Shown in pieces: positions 1-12,700 of a stretch of 64,000 nucleotides of DNA. The stretch's first letter is position 1. Every line of letters starts with the position of its first letter. Below the pieces are notes generated by a model, which was not told the origin of the DNA, did not search any database, and worked only from the letters and a program-made list of their open reading frames with translations. The DNA is from Limnomonas spitsbergensis (taxonomy: Eukaryota > Chlorophyta > Chlorophyceae > Chlamydomonadales), in assembly GCA_037349105.1 (NCBI GenBank), contig JAYJMM010000114.1:4517501-4581500 (forward strand), written 5' to 3'. The translations under genes and the position numbers were made by a program.

Positions 1-597
1 AGCTCTGCATGGCTGTGCACAGCTCTGCATGGCTGTGCACAGCTCTGCATGGCTTTGCACAGCTCTGCATGGCTGTGCACAGCTCTGCATGGCTGTGCAC
101 AGCTCTGCATGGCTTTGCACAGCTCTGCATAGCTGTGCACAGCTCTGCATGGCTGTGCACAGCTCTGCATGGCTTTGCACAGCTCTGCATGGCTGTGCAC
201 AGCTCTGCATGGCTCTGCACGGCTCTGCACGGCTCTGCATGGCTCAGCACGGCTGTGCATTGGTCTGCATGGCTGTACATGGCTCTGCACGGTTCTGCAT
301 GGCTCAGCACGGCTGTGCATGGGTCTGCATGGCTGTGCATGGCTCTGCATGGCTCAGCACGGCTGTGCATGGGTCTGCATGGCTGTGCATGGGTCTGCAT
401 GGCTGTGCATGGGTCTGCATGGCTCTGCATGGCTCTGCATAGCTGTGCATGGCTCAGCATGGCTGTGCATGGGTCTGCATGGCTGTGCATGGCTCTGCAT
501 GGCTGTGCATGGGTCTGCATGGCTGTGCATGGGTTTGCATGGCTCAGCATGGCTGTGCATGGGTCTGCATGGGTCTGCATGGCTGTGTATCCCTTCA
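1..597. repeat. 10/20-bp array (AGCTCTGCATGGCTGTGCAC)
   Basis: About 30 copies of a 20-bp unit built from two related 10-mers. It lies in the intron after exon 36 and starts before the window. The unit length makes all frames open, which produces long spurious ORFs. Confidence 0.95.
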
Positions 598-627
598 CAT
601 GGAGGTATGCGGGCCACCTTGGCTCAC

Positions 628-701
628 CTTTGCTGCTGGCAGGACTCCCAGCTCCTTGAGCAGCTCCGCATACAGGCGTGCGACGGTGGTCTTTCCCGTC
701 C
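628..701 (-). CDS. Exon 36, second half of AAA+ Walker A
   Basis: Codes TGKTTVARLYAELLKELGVL then PAAK; acceptor GCTTAG, donor GTGAGC, phase 1 in and 0 out. TGKTTVAR.YA.LL...G is characteristic of CbbX/SpoVK. The gene continues past the left edge, so Walker B and sensor motifs are not in the window. Confidence 0.92.
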
Positions 702-3700
702 CTAAGCAGAGGACACAAAGTGGGGGTCAGGTGTTTTCTTGGGTGTCTGGATTATAGGGCCTGCCTCACAAGGCAATTTGGCCACAGGCCAGCTGCCTGA
801 ACCAATAAGACAAACACAACAGGCCTGGTGCCCTGAGATCTCCACATTCCTAGAGCCAAGATCCCCAGATCCCCAGATCTGCATATCCCCAGGGCCCCTG
901 GACTGCATGAACCAAGATCCCTATGTTAACATACCCCCATATCTGTGTATGCCCAGCTCACAGATCGTTGTAAGCAGCTCACTAGGGCCCCGGAAAAAGG
1001 CCTTAGGTGGTTGTGTCAACTATGTAAGATAATTCCATGCGTAGCCTGCGTCATAAATGCAAGGCGTCTGCCCGGTCTGCTGCAGACCCTGTACCCTCAA
1101 CCCTTAGCTGCATCATCAGGGCAACCCCTTCTGCTGACGACCCTGTACCCTGTACCCTCGACCCTTAGCTGCATCATCAGGGCAACCCCTTCTGCTGACG
1201 ACCCTGTACCCTGTACCCTCGACCCTTAGCTGCATCATCAGGGCAACCCCTTCTGCTGACGACCCTGTACCCTGTACCCTCGAACCTTCGCTGCATCATC
1301 AGGGCAACCCCTTCTGCTTGCTCTGCTGAAAAATCCGACCCTCCCTGGTCCTCATCCGCCACCCTGTTTACTCCCATTTGCTTCAGCTACAATTCAGCTA
1401 CACTCAAGCAATGCTTCAGCTACATCAACGCTGAGGATCGGGATATAGCTCGGAAACATGAAAACAGCCCGCCTTGTCTGGGTTCTGTTGAAGCACGTAT
1501 TGTACTGCTTACTCAAGAGTGGCATGCGTGACATGTGTGACATGCGTGACATGTGTGACATGAGTGGCATGACTCATGCGTGACATGAGTGATATGAGTG
1601 ACATAAGTGAAATGACTCATGAGTGACATGAGAATAGCCCGCCCTACCTGGATTCCCGTAGAAGCAAGCATTGTATTGCTTGCTCGAGAGTGACAGTTTT
1701 CGCTCCTTGTCCAGGTCCACCTGCGCAAAAGCATGCGCCAACGTCAGATTTTAGGATTTGCGGTTTAAGGTTGTAGATTTAGGGTCAACCTGAGTGAAAG
1801 CATGCGACCAATGCCAGCGTTTAACGTTTAAAGTTTAGGGTTTATGTTTAGGGTCAACCTGAGCGAAAGCATGCGCGCCACGTCAGGGTTTAGGGCTTAG
1901 GTGCGCACTGGACCACCTTTGAGGGCCTGCCGGGCAGCCAGCGCTAGGTGGAAGGACGGGGAGGGAGGGAGGGGGGCGTAGCCAGCGCTAGGCGGAAGGG
2001 CGGGGAGGAAGGGAGGTGAAGAAAGGGGGGGGGGAGGGACTGGAAGAAAGGGGGGGGAAGAGGGGGGAGGGGCAGCCACCTCCCCCCCCTTCCTCTCCAC
2101 CCTCCCTCCCTCCCGGCGGAAGGGCGGGGAGGGAGGGAGGGTGGAGAGGAAAGGGGGGGAGGAAGGGGAGGGAGGAAGGGGGGGGGGGGGGGAGGGAGGG
2201 AGGGAGGGAGGGGAGAAAAAAGGTGGAAAGGGGGTAGGGGCAGCCAATGCTAGGCGGAAGGCGGGGAGAGAGAGAGAGGAGAAAGAGGGGGGGGGAGGGA
2301 GGGGCAGCCAACGCTAGGCCGAAGGGGAGGGAGGGAGGGGAGGAATGGAGGGGGGGAGGGAGGAAGGGCATCCAGCGCTAGGCGGTAGGGGACATGGGGG
2401 TGGGGTCGAAACCAGGACCTCTAACCACAGGTCCTGAAACAACAGGTCAGTGTGAGAATGGTAACGGGTCTGTAGTAGGTTCAACAACAGGTACCAAGCT
2501 AGATCTCAAGAAGATTCCTATGCAGGTATCTGTGGAGTGGCCACAAACCGTTTTTCAACTTCAGAAAGGGGCTTTTCGTCATCAGCAATTTGGCCTTTTA
2601 CAACGGGGCCTGTAGACCAGGCCCTTTCAGCTACTAATTGAGTTTGAGTGAAAGTATAGCTGAACTTTGGCTGCAGTGTAGCTGAAGTGTAGCTGACGTG
2701 CAGCTAGAGCTTGCCTGAAGCACCCTGAAATAAAAGAAAGGGTTGACAACTAATGGAGAAGCAGGAAAGCGGGGGCCCCAAGAAGGCAGCACAATGCTTG
2801 TATTTGAATTAGAATTTGATTCCGCCGACCGTCAACGATCGGTGCACATTACCTTATCTGCCAGCTCCGCCAACGCCTGCTTCACAGGCGCTAGGCCTGT
2901 GAGCTCGAGCACCTTCTTGAACGTTGCAGTCTTCTCAGCCCGCAGCTCCCAAGCGGCCTGAGAATGCCATGGACACAGAATTCGCAGGCCAAATCAAAAT
3001 TCGAATTCAAATTTGAAAAACAAGGCTTGCACTTCAAGAAATTCGCCCAGTCGATCTAAAACTTGAATGCACACACACCCTGCGCAACAGAGGTACTTAG
3101 TTTAGGGTTCAGGGTTTTGTCTAGCTTGGTCATGTGGCACGTCTTGAACCTTAGTCTTCTAGCGGATTTAGATTAGCTTAGTCTTTTAGCTTAGTACTGT
3201 ATCGGATTTAGAAAAGCTTAGGCCTGTAATGGATTTAGACTAGCTTATTCTTGTATCGGATTTAGACTAGCTTATTCTTGTATCGGAGTTAGACTAGCTT
3301 ATTCTTGTATCGGAGTTAGACTAGCTTAGTCTTGTAGCGGAGTTAGATAGCGAGTTAGACTAGCTTAGTCTTGTAGCGGAGTTAGACTAGCTTAGTCTTG
3401 TAGCGGAGTTAGACTAGCCTCCTCTTGTAGCGGAGTTAGACTAACTTCGTCTTGTATCTGAGTTAGACTAGCTTAGTCTTGTAGCGGAGTTAGATAGCGA
3501 GTTAGACTAGCTTAGTCTTGTAGCGGAGTTAGACTAGCCTCGTCTTGTAGCGGAGTTAGACTAGCTTCGTCTTGTAGCGGAGGTAGACTTGCCTCGTCTT
3601 GTAGCGGAGTTAGACTAGCTTAGTCTTGTAGCGGAGTTAGACTAGCCTCGTCTTGTAGCGGAGTTAGACTAGCTTCGTCTTGTAGCGGAGTTAGACTAGC

Positions 3701-6700
3701 CTCGGCTTGTAGCGGAGTTAGACTAGCCTCGTCTTGTAGCGGAGTTAGACTAGCTTAGTCTTGTAGCGGAGTTAGATTAGCCTCGTCTTGTAGCGGAGTT
3801 AGACTAGCCTCCTCTTGCAGCGGAGTTAGACTAGCTTCGTCTTGTAGCGGAGTTAGACTAGCCTCGTCTTGTAGCGGAGTTAGACTAGCCTCGTCTTGTA
3901 GCGGAGTTAGACTAGCCTCGTCTTGTAGCGGAGTTAGACTAGCCTCCTCTTGTAGCGGAGTTAGACTAGCCTCCTCTTGTAGCGGAGTTAGACTAGCTTC
4001 GTCTTGTAGCGGAGTTAGACTAGCCTCGTCTTGTAGCGGAGTTAGACTAGCCTCCTCTTGTAGCGGAGTTAGACTAGCCTCCTCTTGTAGCGGAGTTAGT
4101 CTAGCTTAGTCTTGTAGCGGAGTTAGACTAGCCTCCTCTTGTAGCGGAGTTAGACTAGCTTCCTCTTGTAGCGGAGTTAGACTAGCCTCCTCTTGTAGCG
4201 GAGTTAGACTAGCTTCGTCTTGTAGCGGAGTTAGACTAGCCTCCTCTTGTAGCGGAGTTAGACTAGCCTCCTCTTGTAGCGGAGTTAGACTACCCTCGTC
4301 TTGTAGCGGAGTTAGACTAGCCTCGTCTTGTAGAGGAGTTAGACTAGCTTAGTCTTGTAGCGGAGTTAGACTAGCCTCCTCTTGTAGCGGAGTTAGACTA
4401 GCTTCGTCTTGTAGCGGAGTTAGACTAGCCTCGTCTTGTAGCGGAGTTAGACTAGCCTCGGCTTGTAGCGGAGTTAGACTAGCTTAGTCTTGTAGCGGAG
4501 TTAGACTAGCTTCGTCTTGTAGCGGAGTTAGACTAGCTTCGTCTTGTAGCGGAGTTAGACTAGCCTCGTCTTGTAGCGGAGTTAGACTAGCCTCGGCTTG
4601 TAGCGGAGTTACACTAACTTCGTCTTGTAGCGGAGTTAGACTAGCTTAGTCTTGTAGCGGAGTTAGACTAGCTTAGTCTTGTAGCGGAGTTCGACTAGCT
4701 TAGTCTTGTAGCGGAGTTAGACTAGCCTCGTCTTGTAGCGGAGTTAGACTAGCTTCTTGTAGCGGAGTTAGACTAGCTTCGTCTTGTAGCGGAGTTAGAC
4801 TTGCCTCGTCTTGTAGCGGAGTTAGACTAGCCTCCTCTTGTAGCGGAGTTAGACTAGCTTAGTCTTGTAGCGGAGTTAGACTAGCTTCGTCTTGTAGCGG
4901 AGTTAGACTAGCCTCGTCTTGTAGCGGAGTTAGACTAGCCTAGTCTTGTAGCGGAGTTAGACTAGCTTCGTCTTGTAGCGGAGTTAGACTAGCCTCCTCT
5001 TGTAGCGGAGTTAGACTAGCCTCGTCTTGTAGCGGAGTTAGACTTGCCTCGTCTTGTAGCGGAGTTACACTAACTTCGTCTTGTAGCGGAGTTAGACTAG
5101 CTTAGTCTTGTAGCGGAGTTAGACTAGCTTCGTCTTGTAGCGGAGTTAGACTAGCTTAGTCTTGTAGCGGAGTTAGACTAGCTTAGTCTTGTAGCGGAGT
5201 TAGACTAGCTTAGTCTTGTAGCGGAGTTAGACTAGCCTCCTCTTGTAGCGGAGTTAGACTAGCTTCGTCTTGTAGCGGAGTTAGACTAGCCTCGTCTTGT
5301 AGCGGAGTTAGACTAGCCTCGGCTTGTAGCGGAGTTAGACTAGCTTAGTCTTGTAGCGGAGTTAGACTAGCTTCGTCTTGTAGCGGAGTTAGACTAGCTT
5401 CGTCTTGTAGCGGAGTTAGACTAGCCTCGTCTTGTAGCGGAGTTAGACTAGCCTCGGCTTGTAGCGGAGTTACACTAACTTCGTCTTGTAGCGGAGTTAG
5501 ACTAGCTTAGTCTTGTAGCGGAGTTAGACTAGCCTCCTCTTGTAGCGGAGTTAGACTAGCTTAGTCTTGTAGCGGAGTTAGACTAGCTTCGTCTTGTAGC
5601 GGAGTTAGACTAGCCTCGTCTTGTAGCGGAGTTAGACTAGCCTCGTCTTGTAGCGGAGTTAGACTAGCCTCGTCTTGTAGCGGAGTTAGACTAGCTTCGT
5701 CTTGTAGCGGAGTTAGACTAGCTTCGTCTTGTAGCGGAGTTACACTAACTTCGTCTTGTAGCGGAGTTAGACTAGCTTAGTCTTGTAGCGGAGTTAGACT
5801 AGCTTAGTCTTGTAGCGGAGTTAGACTAGCTTCGTCTTGTAGCGGAGTTAGACTAGCCTCGTCTTGTAGCGGAGTTAGACTAGCCTCGTCTTGTAGCGGA
5901 GTTAGACTAGCTTCGTCTTGTAGCGGAGTTAGACTAGCTTCGTCTTGTAGCGGAGTTAGACTAGCTTCGTCTTGTAGCGGAGTTAGACTAGCTTCGTCTT
6001 GTAGCGGAGTTAGACTAGCCTCGTCTTGTAGCGGAGTTAGACTAGCCTCGGCTTGTAGCGGAGTTACACTAACTTCGTCTTGTAGCGGAGTTAGACTAGC
6101 TTAGTCTTGTAGCGGAGTTAGACTAGCTTAGTCTTGTAGCGGAGTTAGACTAGCTTAGTCTTGTAGCGGAGTTAGACTAGCCTCGGCTTGTAGCGGAGTT
6201 AGACTAGCCTCGGCTTGTAGCGGAGTTAGACTAGCTTAGTCTTGTAGCGGAGTTAGACTAGCTTCGTTTTGTAGCGGAGTTAGACTAGCCTCGTCTTGTA
6301 GCGGAGTTAGACTAGCCTCGGCTTGTAGCGGAGTTAGACTAGCTTAGTCTTGTAGCGGAGTTAGACTAGCTTCGTCTTGTAGCGGAGTTAGACTAGCTTA
6401 GTCTTGTAGCGGAGTTAGACTAGCCTCGTCTTGTAGCGGAGTTAGACTAGCTTCGTCTTGTAGCGGAGTTAGACTAGCTTCGTCTTGTAGCGGAGTTAGA
6501 CTAGCCTCGTCTTGTAGCGGAGTTAGACTTGCCTCGTCTTGTAGCGGAGTTAGACTTGCCTCGTCTTGTAGCGGAGTTAGACTAGCTTCGTCTTGTAGCG
6601 GAGTTAGACTAGCTTCGTCACGTGAAACCTACTTGGTGTTTTGAGGCGGTCGATGAGGAGCCTCCAGCAGTAGAGGCATCAGCCGCCGCCGCCGCTGCCG

Positions 6701-9700
6701 CCGTTGCACGGAAGTCCCCGAGCTTGGCGATATTGCATCCAAGCACCTCAAGGGCTTTCCTGGCCGGGCGAGCAGGTGGCAGGTGGAGGGCGAATGGCTA
6801 TCTCAGTAATTTATATTTGAATTGACAGTTTGAGTTTTGTGCAACTGCTGTTTGTATTCAAAGTGTCATGTGGAGGGGTGACGGCTAGTTTTGCATTTCG
6901 TATTTAAATTGACAGGTGGGGGGGGGGGGCGACGGCTAATATTGTATTCTGTATTATAGTTCACAGGCGGAGGGGGCGACGGTAAAATTTTAAATTTTGT
7001 TTAGTTTACAGGTTGAGGGGGAACAGCCAATTGTTTTTAAATTGACTGTGGAGGGCGACGTCTACTTATTTACTTTGTATTGTAACTGACAGGTAGAGGG
7101 GGCAAGACTGTTCTCCACATCACACATCACACCTTCTCAACCACTCTGGCAGCTGCTCAGCCTGAGGATGCAACAGGTACGCTAGCGCCTCCCCCGCTGC
7201 CCGAGCAATGGACGCGGCGCGGGTGCTGATGGAGTTGCGGTCCTGTCCCGATGAGGTGGCCTGCCGATGCTGCAATAGGACGTACAGCAAGCCAGCAAGG
7301 GTATGAGACGTAAGCAAATTGCTACGATAGGACGTACAGCAAGCCAGCAAGGGTATGAGACGTAAGCAAATTGCTACGATAGGACGTACAGCAAGCCAGC
7401 AAGGGTATGAGACGTAAGCAAATTGCTGCGATAGGACGTACAGCAAGCCAGCAAGGGTATGAGACGTAAGCAAATTGCTGCAATAGGACGTACAGCAAGC
7501 CAGCAAGGGTATGAGGCATGCGGTATTCTAGACAATGGGCGAGGACTGCGAGCAAAATGCTGCTATGGAGTTTGTTAATTGCATGAATTGTGCACTAGTG
7601 TAAAATTTAATTGCAGGACTCCGTTGCAGGATTTAATTGCAGGACTCCGTTGCAGGATTTAATTGCAGGACACCGTTGCAGCATTTAATTGCAGGACTCC
7701 GTTGCAGGATTTAATTGCAGGACACCGTTGCAGCATTTAATTGCAGGACTCCGTTGCAGCATTTAATTGCAGGACTCCGTTGCAGGATTTAATTGCAGGA
7801 CTCCGTTGCAGCATTTAATTGCAGGACTCCGTTGCAGCATTTAATTGCAGGACTCCGTTGCAGCATTTAATTGCAGGACTCCGTTGCAGCATTTAATTGC
7901 AGGACACCGTTGCAGCATTTAATTGCAGGACTCCGTTGCAGCATTTAATTGCAGGACTCCGTTGCAGCATTTAATTGCAGGACACCGTTGCAGCATTTAA
8001 TTGCAGGACACCGTTGCAGCATTTAATTGCAGGACTCCGTTGCAGCATTTAATTGCAGGACACCGTTGCAGCATTTAATTGCAGGACTCCGTTGCAGCAT
8101 TTAATTGCAGGACTCCGTTCACCGGTTAAACATTGATTTGCAGAGCACCAGTGTACAATTTAAATGCAGTTCGCCGGTGTACGATCTAATTGCAGTACCC
8201 TGGTGTAGCATTTAATTGCAGTACACCAGCGCAACGCTTTATTGCATTAAACTGGTATAGGAATTTTTTGCTTTGCTTTGTGCGCCAGATTACAAAATAT
8301 AAATCTGGAAACAGGGAGTGAGAAGACAACGATTTTATTATCGTTTGAATCATGACATTTTTTTCTGGAAGGGTTTTTGCAGCCTGTGCCCATGCAATTT
8401 TGTCTCAGCCCTGCCACAAATTTCTGAAAGGCTGCCCTCATATGCATAACGAATCCCACACATCTGCCCTCCCACACATTCACACCTCCACGACTTCACA
8501 ACCACCCAGGGGCAAAGCCAATCCCACCCTTCCACACCTTCCACCCTTCCACCCTTCCAGACCTGAACAAGGGCACTCGCGAGGTGCAGAGCCGGGTGCT
8601 GTCGGCGTTCCGTGTTCGACGATCCGTCAGCAGCTTCACCGCCTCCCGCCATTGGCACCTGGGGTCAGAGGATGAATGGAGCATGTTAGGACAATCCGGC
8701 TATATTAATAAATAAATCATCGATCCACACTAGGCTATACCGTTGCTATCATGTTGGTACGATCCAGCTTAACCTGTACTGTATCACGCTATACCATGCC
8801 ATACCTGACCCCTGTACCCCTTTACCCCTCACCCCCATCACCCCCATCACCCCCCTTACCCCTACACCCTTACCCCTACACCCTTACCCCTACACCCTTA
8901 CCCCTACACCCAGACCCCTACACCCAGACCCCTACACCCTTACCCCTACACCCTTACCCCTACACCCTTACCCCTACACCCTTACCCCTACACCCTTACC
9001 CCTACACCCTTACCCCTACACCCTTACCCCTACACCCTTACCCCTACACCCAGACCCCTACACCCAGACCCCTACACCCTTACCCTTACACCCTTACCCC
9101 TACACCCTTACCCCTACACCCAGACCCCTACACCCTTACCCCTACACCCTTACCCCTACACCCAGACCCCTACACCCTTACCCCTACACCCTTACCCCTA
9201 CACCCAGACCCCTACACCCTTACCCCTACGCCCTTACCCCTACACCCTTACCCCTACACCCAGACCCCTACACCCTTACCCCTACACCCTTACCCCTACA
9301 CCCAGACCCCTACACCCAGATCCCTACACCCTTACCCTTACACCCTTACCCCTACACCCTTACCCCTACACCCAGACCCCTACACCCTTACCCCTACACC
9401 CTTACCCCTACACCCAGACCCCTACACCCAGACCCTTACACCCTTACCCCTACACCCTTACCCCTACACCCTTACCCCTACACCCAGACCCCTACACCCA
9501 GACCCCTACACCCTTACCCCTACACCCTTACCCCTACACCCAGACCCCTCCACCCTTACCCCTACACCCAGACCCCTACACCCTTACCCCTACACCCTGA
9601 CCCCTACACCCAGACCCCTACACCCTGACCCCTACATTCTAAACCCTGAGCACTGAACCCTTAACCCCTGATTAACGTCGCAGGGGTGTTAAAACGGGGA

Positions 9701-12700
9701 AGACTTGACGCAAGACGAAAACCCACCGGCAGAAGCCGTCGCCGTTTGGCGTCCGGCAGGCCCAGGTGGACCCGGCACAGCTCCAGTAGCGCGCCAGCCG
9801 CCGCCGCGCCGCCCGCCCCCTCAGCCTCCCTGGGGCAGCTGCTTATCCCCACCGCCGCCGCCGCCGCCACCTGCGCCTCCACGGCGGCGACGGCCTCTGT
9901 AAAGTACTTGAGAGCGTCGACCCATTTGTCCTCCTGGATCAGGGAGAGGCCTCGGGCCACAGACTTGGAGGAGGGGTCCGCCCTGGGCGCGCCCAAGCCC
10001 TGTTGGGAGGGATTCAAATGGTGTGGTCAGGGATCAATGAGTCATCCTTAATGGGAGACGTGGAGGGGTCTGCCCGGGGTGTTACTGCACCCAACCCCTG
10101 CTGGGAGGTTTTTGAAGTTTAAAATGGAGTTTTGCGAGGCCTCGGGCCAGAGACTTGAATGAGGGGTCGGCCCTAGGCGCACCCAAGCCCTGTCGGGAGA
10201 GATTCAAAGTTTCAAATAAACGGAGGTTTGAGGAGCCTTAGGCCAAGGGCCTGGAGGGGTCGGCCCTAGGCGCACCCAAACCCTGCCGGGAGGGATTCAA
10301 AGTTTCAAACTAAGTTTTGAGAAACCTTAGGCCAGGGCCTCAGCCTATCTCAGCTATGACACGTTGCACACTTTTCCCTGCCCAGCGCGTACGATCATGC
10401 CCGACCGGCCCTCGCATACATAGACGAGCAAGTCACATGATACCCTGAGTTGTGGACATGATACCCTGAGTTGTGGACATGACGCCCTGAGGTGTGACCA
10501 TGATGCTCTGAGGTGTGAACATGATACCCTGAGGTGTGGACATGATGCCATGAGGTGTAGACATGATGCCCTGAGGTGTGGACATGATGCTCTGAGGTGT
10601 GGACATGATGCCCTGAGGTGTGGACATGATGCCATGAGGTGTGGACATGCTACCCTGAGGTGTGGACATGCTACCCTGAGGTGTGGACATGTTGCCCTGA
10701 TGTGTGGACATGATGCCCTGAGGTGTGGACATGATACCCTGAGGTATGGACATGATACCCTGAGGTGTGGACATGATACCCTGAGGTGTGGACATCATGC
10801 CCTGAGGTGTGGACATGATACCCTGAGGTGTGGGCATGATGCCCTGAGGTGTGGACATGCTACCCTGAGGTGTGGACATGTTGCCCTGATGTGTGGACAT
10901 GATGCCCTGAGGTGTGGACATGATACCCTGAGGTGTGTTCATGATGCCCTGAGGTGTGGACATGATGCCATGAGGTGTGGATTAGGGCAGCTACCCGCCT
11001 GAGTAAACCCTAAACCCTAAGACCTAGACCCTAAGACCTAAAGCCTCTGCCTGGCCATGATAGCAATGGGTAGGTTGCCGATCGACCTGCCTTTGCGTAT
11101 CTCAGCAGGATGTCCCCGAGCCCCGACGAGTGGAACAGCACGTCCAGCGTCCCAGCTGCGTCCGGCTCGGCCGCTTTCAGAGCCGCCCGCAGCGCCTCAA
11201 AGCCGCCGCTGCCACCGCCACCACCGCTGCCGCTGCCGCTACCGCCGCTGCTGCCACCGTTGCCGCCACCCTGCTGAGGCCCGTCGGGGGAGGAGACGGC
11301 AGCGGCCACGGCATCCTTCCAGACGCTCACCTGCGAGGAGCGTGAGAGGGAAAGAGAGGGGGAGGGGAATGTGAGAGAGGGCAGGGAACTTGAGAGAGGG
11401 AGGGGATTGTGAGGGAGTGCAAGGAGCGTAACAAAGAGCAGGAAATTTGGGATTTGGCAGCGTCTTCGAGCTGGCTTGCACCTCTTACCATGTCCCCCAC
11501 TTTTGTTGACATGAAGGGAACGCCAAAGAGCAGGTGTCGCAATTGCCGCACCTGCTCTGACTTGGCGAGCATTCCCCCTCCACTATCCCCTACTTGCGCC
11601 AACATGCAAAGATTAACAAAGAAACCTTAAACCCTCAATCCTCAACCCTTAACTAGGGCAGCCGAATTTGGGTTCTACCTTAAACCCTGAATCCTCTCCT
11701 AGTCTCCTTCCCCCCCACTCTTGCCAACTTGCGGAAATGAGGGAGCAGGAATCGCGATCTGGGCACCCTCTCTGAATTGGCTAGCTTCCTCTCCCGTGCC
11801 CATATTTGCCGACTTGCAAACGATATGAAAGCAGGCGTCGCCAGGAATCTTTTAAATGGTTACTTATTATTACGAGTCGTAACCAAAGTGGTGACTGAAT
11901 AATTAATTCAGCGAAGCCTGGGTTCATCAGTCGTGCGGTACAAAAAAAACGTCGACATCAATTCGAATCGGGAACTCGCCTACTTCTGGCTACTCCATCA
12001 TTAATTCCAAATGCCACGAGAAAGAAAACTGGGCATCGCAATTTGGCCCCTCCCTGACTAGGCTAGGATCCCCTCCCTCTCCCGTGACGTCATCGCCTTC
12101 ACACATAGCACTCAGCCCACTCACTCCGCAGAAGGACCTAAGTCCCGGCTGGTCCCTAAACCCTAAACCCTAAACCCTAAACTAGGCACTAGTTTAGGGC
12201 TTAGGGGTAAGGGCCTAAACTAGGTAACTTATTCGGCTCAGGGTTCAGGGCAAGACCCTAAGCCCACACGTTACCCACGCCCACTCGTCGTACGCCTCAC
12301 CGTCGCGTAATGGTGAGCCTTGCTGCCCGCAAGCGCTCCAACCTTCGCGGCCTGGTCCCCGGCCAGCGCCTCCGCGCGCATCTTCCCGTTGTGTACCCTC
12401 TGCAGCGCCTCGTCCTGCCTGCGGTTCAGCGCCTCCAGCTGGCGGCTGGTGGCTGCCAGATCCTCCCTGGCTCTCTTGGCCTCTGCGTGGCGCCGTGCTT
12501 CCGAGTGCTGCGGTTAGGGTTAAGGTTAAGTGTGAAGATTCAAGGGTTGAGGGTTAAGCGTTTAGGATGTGCGGGCTTAGGCAGGCCTAGTGCGCCGCAC
12601 CTCCGAGTGCTGCGGTTAGGGTGTGGGTGGGTGGGTGGGTGGTGACGGTGTGGGCCTTTGGGTAGTTGGTTGGTGATGGTTTAGTTGGGTAGCCGGTTGA

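Noticed and set aside
9..705. Overlapping plus-strand ORFs rich in AWLCTALHG repeats
   Set aside because: They are translations of the 10/20-bp tandem array in an intron; open in several frames at once.
3170..6618. Possible CRISPR array
   Set aside because: The 27-bp units are contiguous without unique spacers, and the genome is eukaryotic.
8751..9656. 301-codon ORF of PYTLTPTPLPLHP repeats
   Set aside because: Translation of the 14-bp telomere-like array; no flanking coding features.
10432..11002. ORFs of MSTPQGI and CGHDALR repeats on both strands
   Set aside because: 21-bp unit keeps both strands open; lies in an intron of the larger gene.
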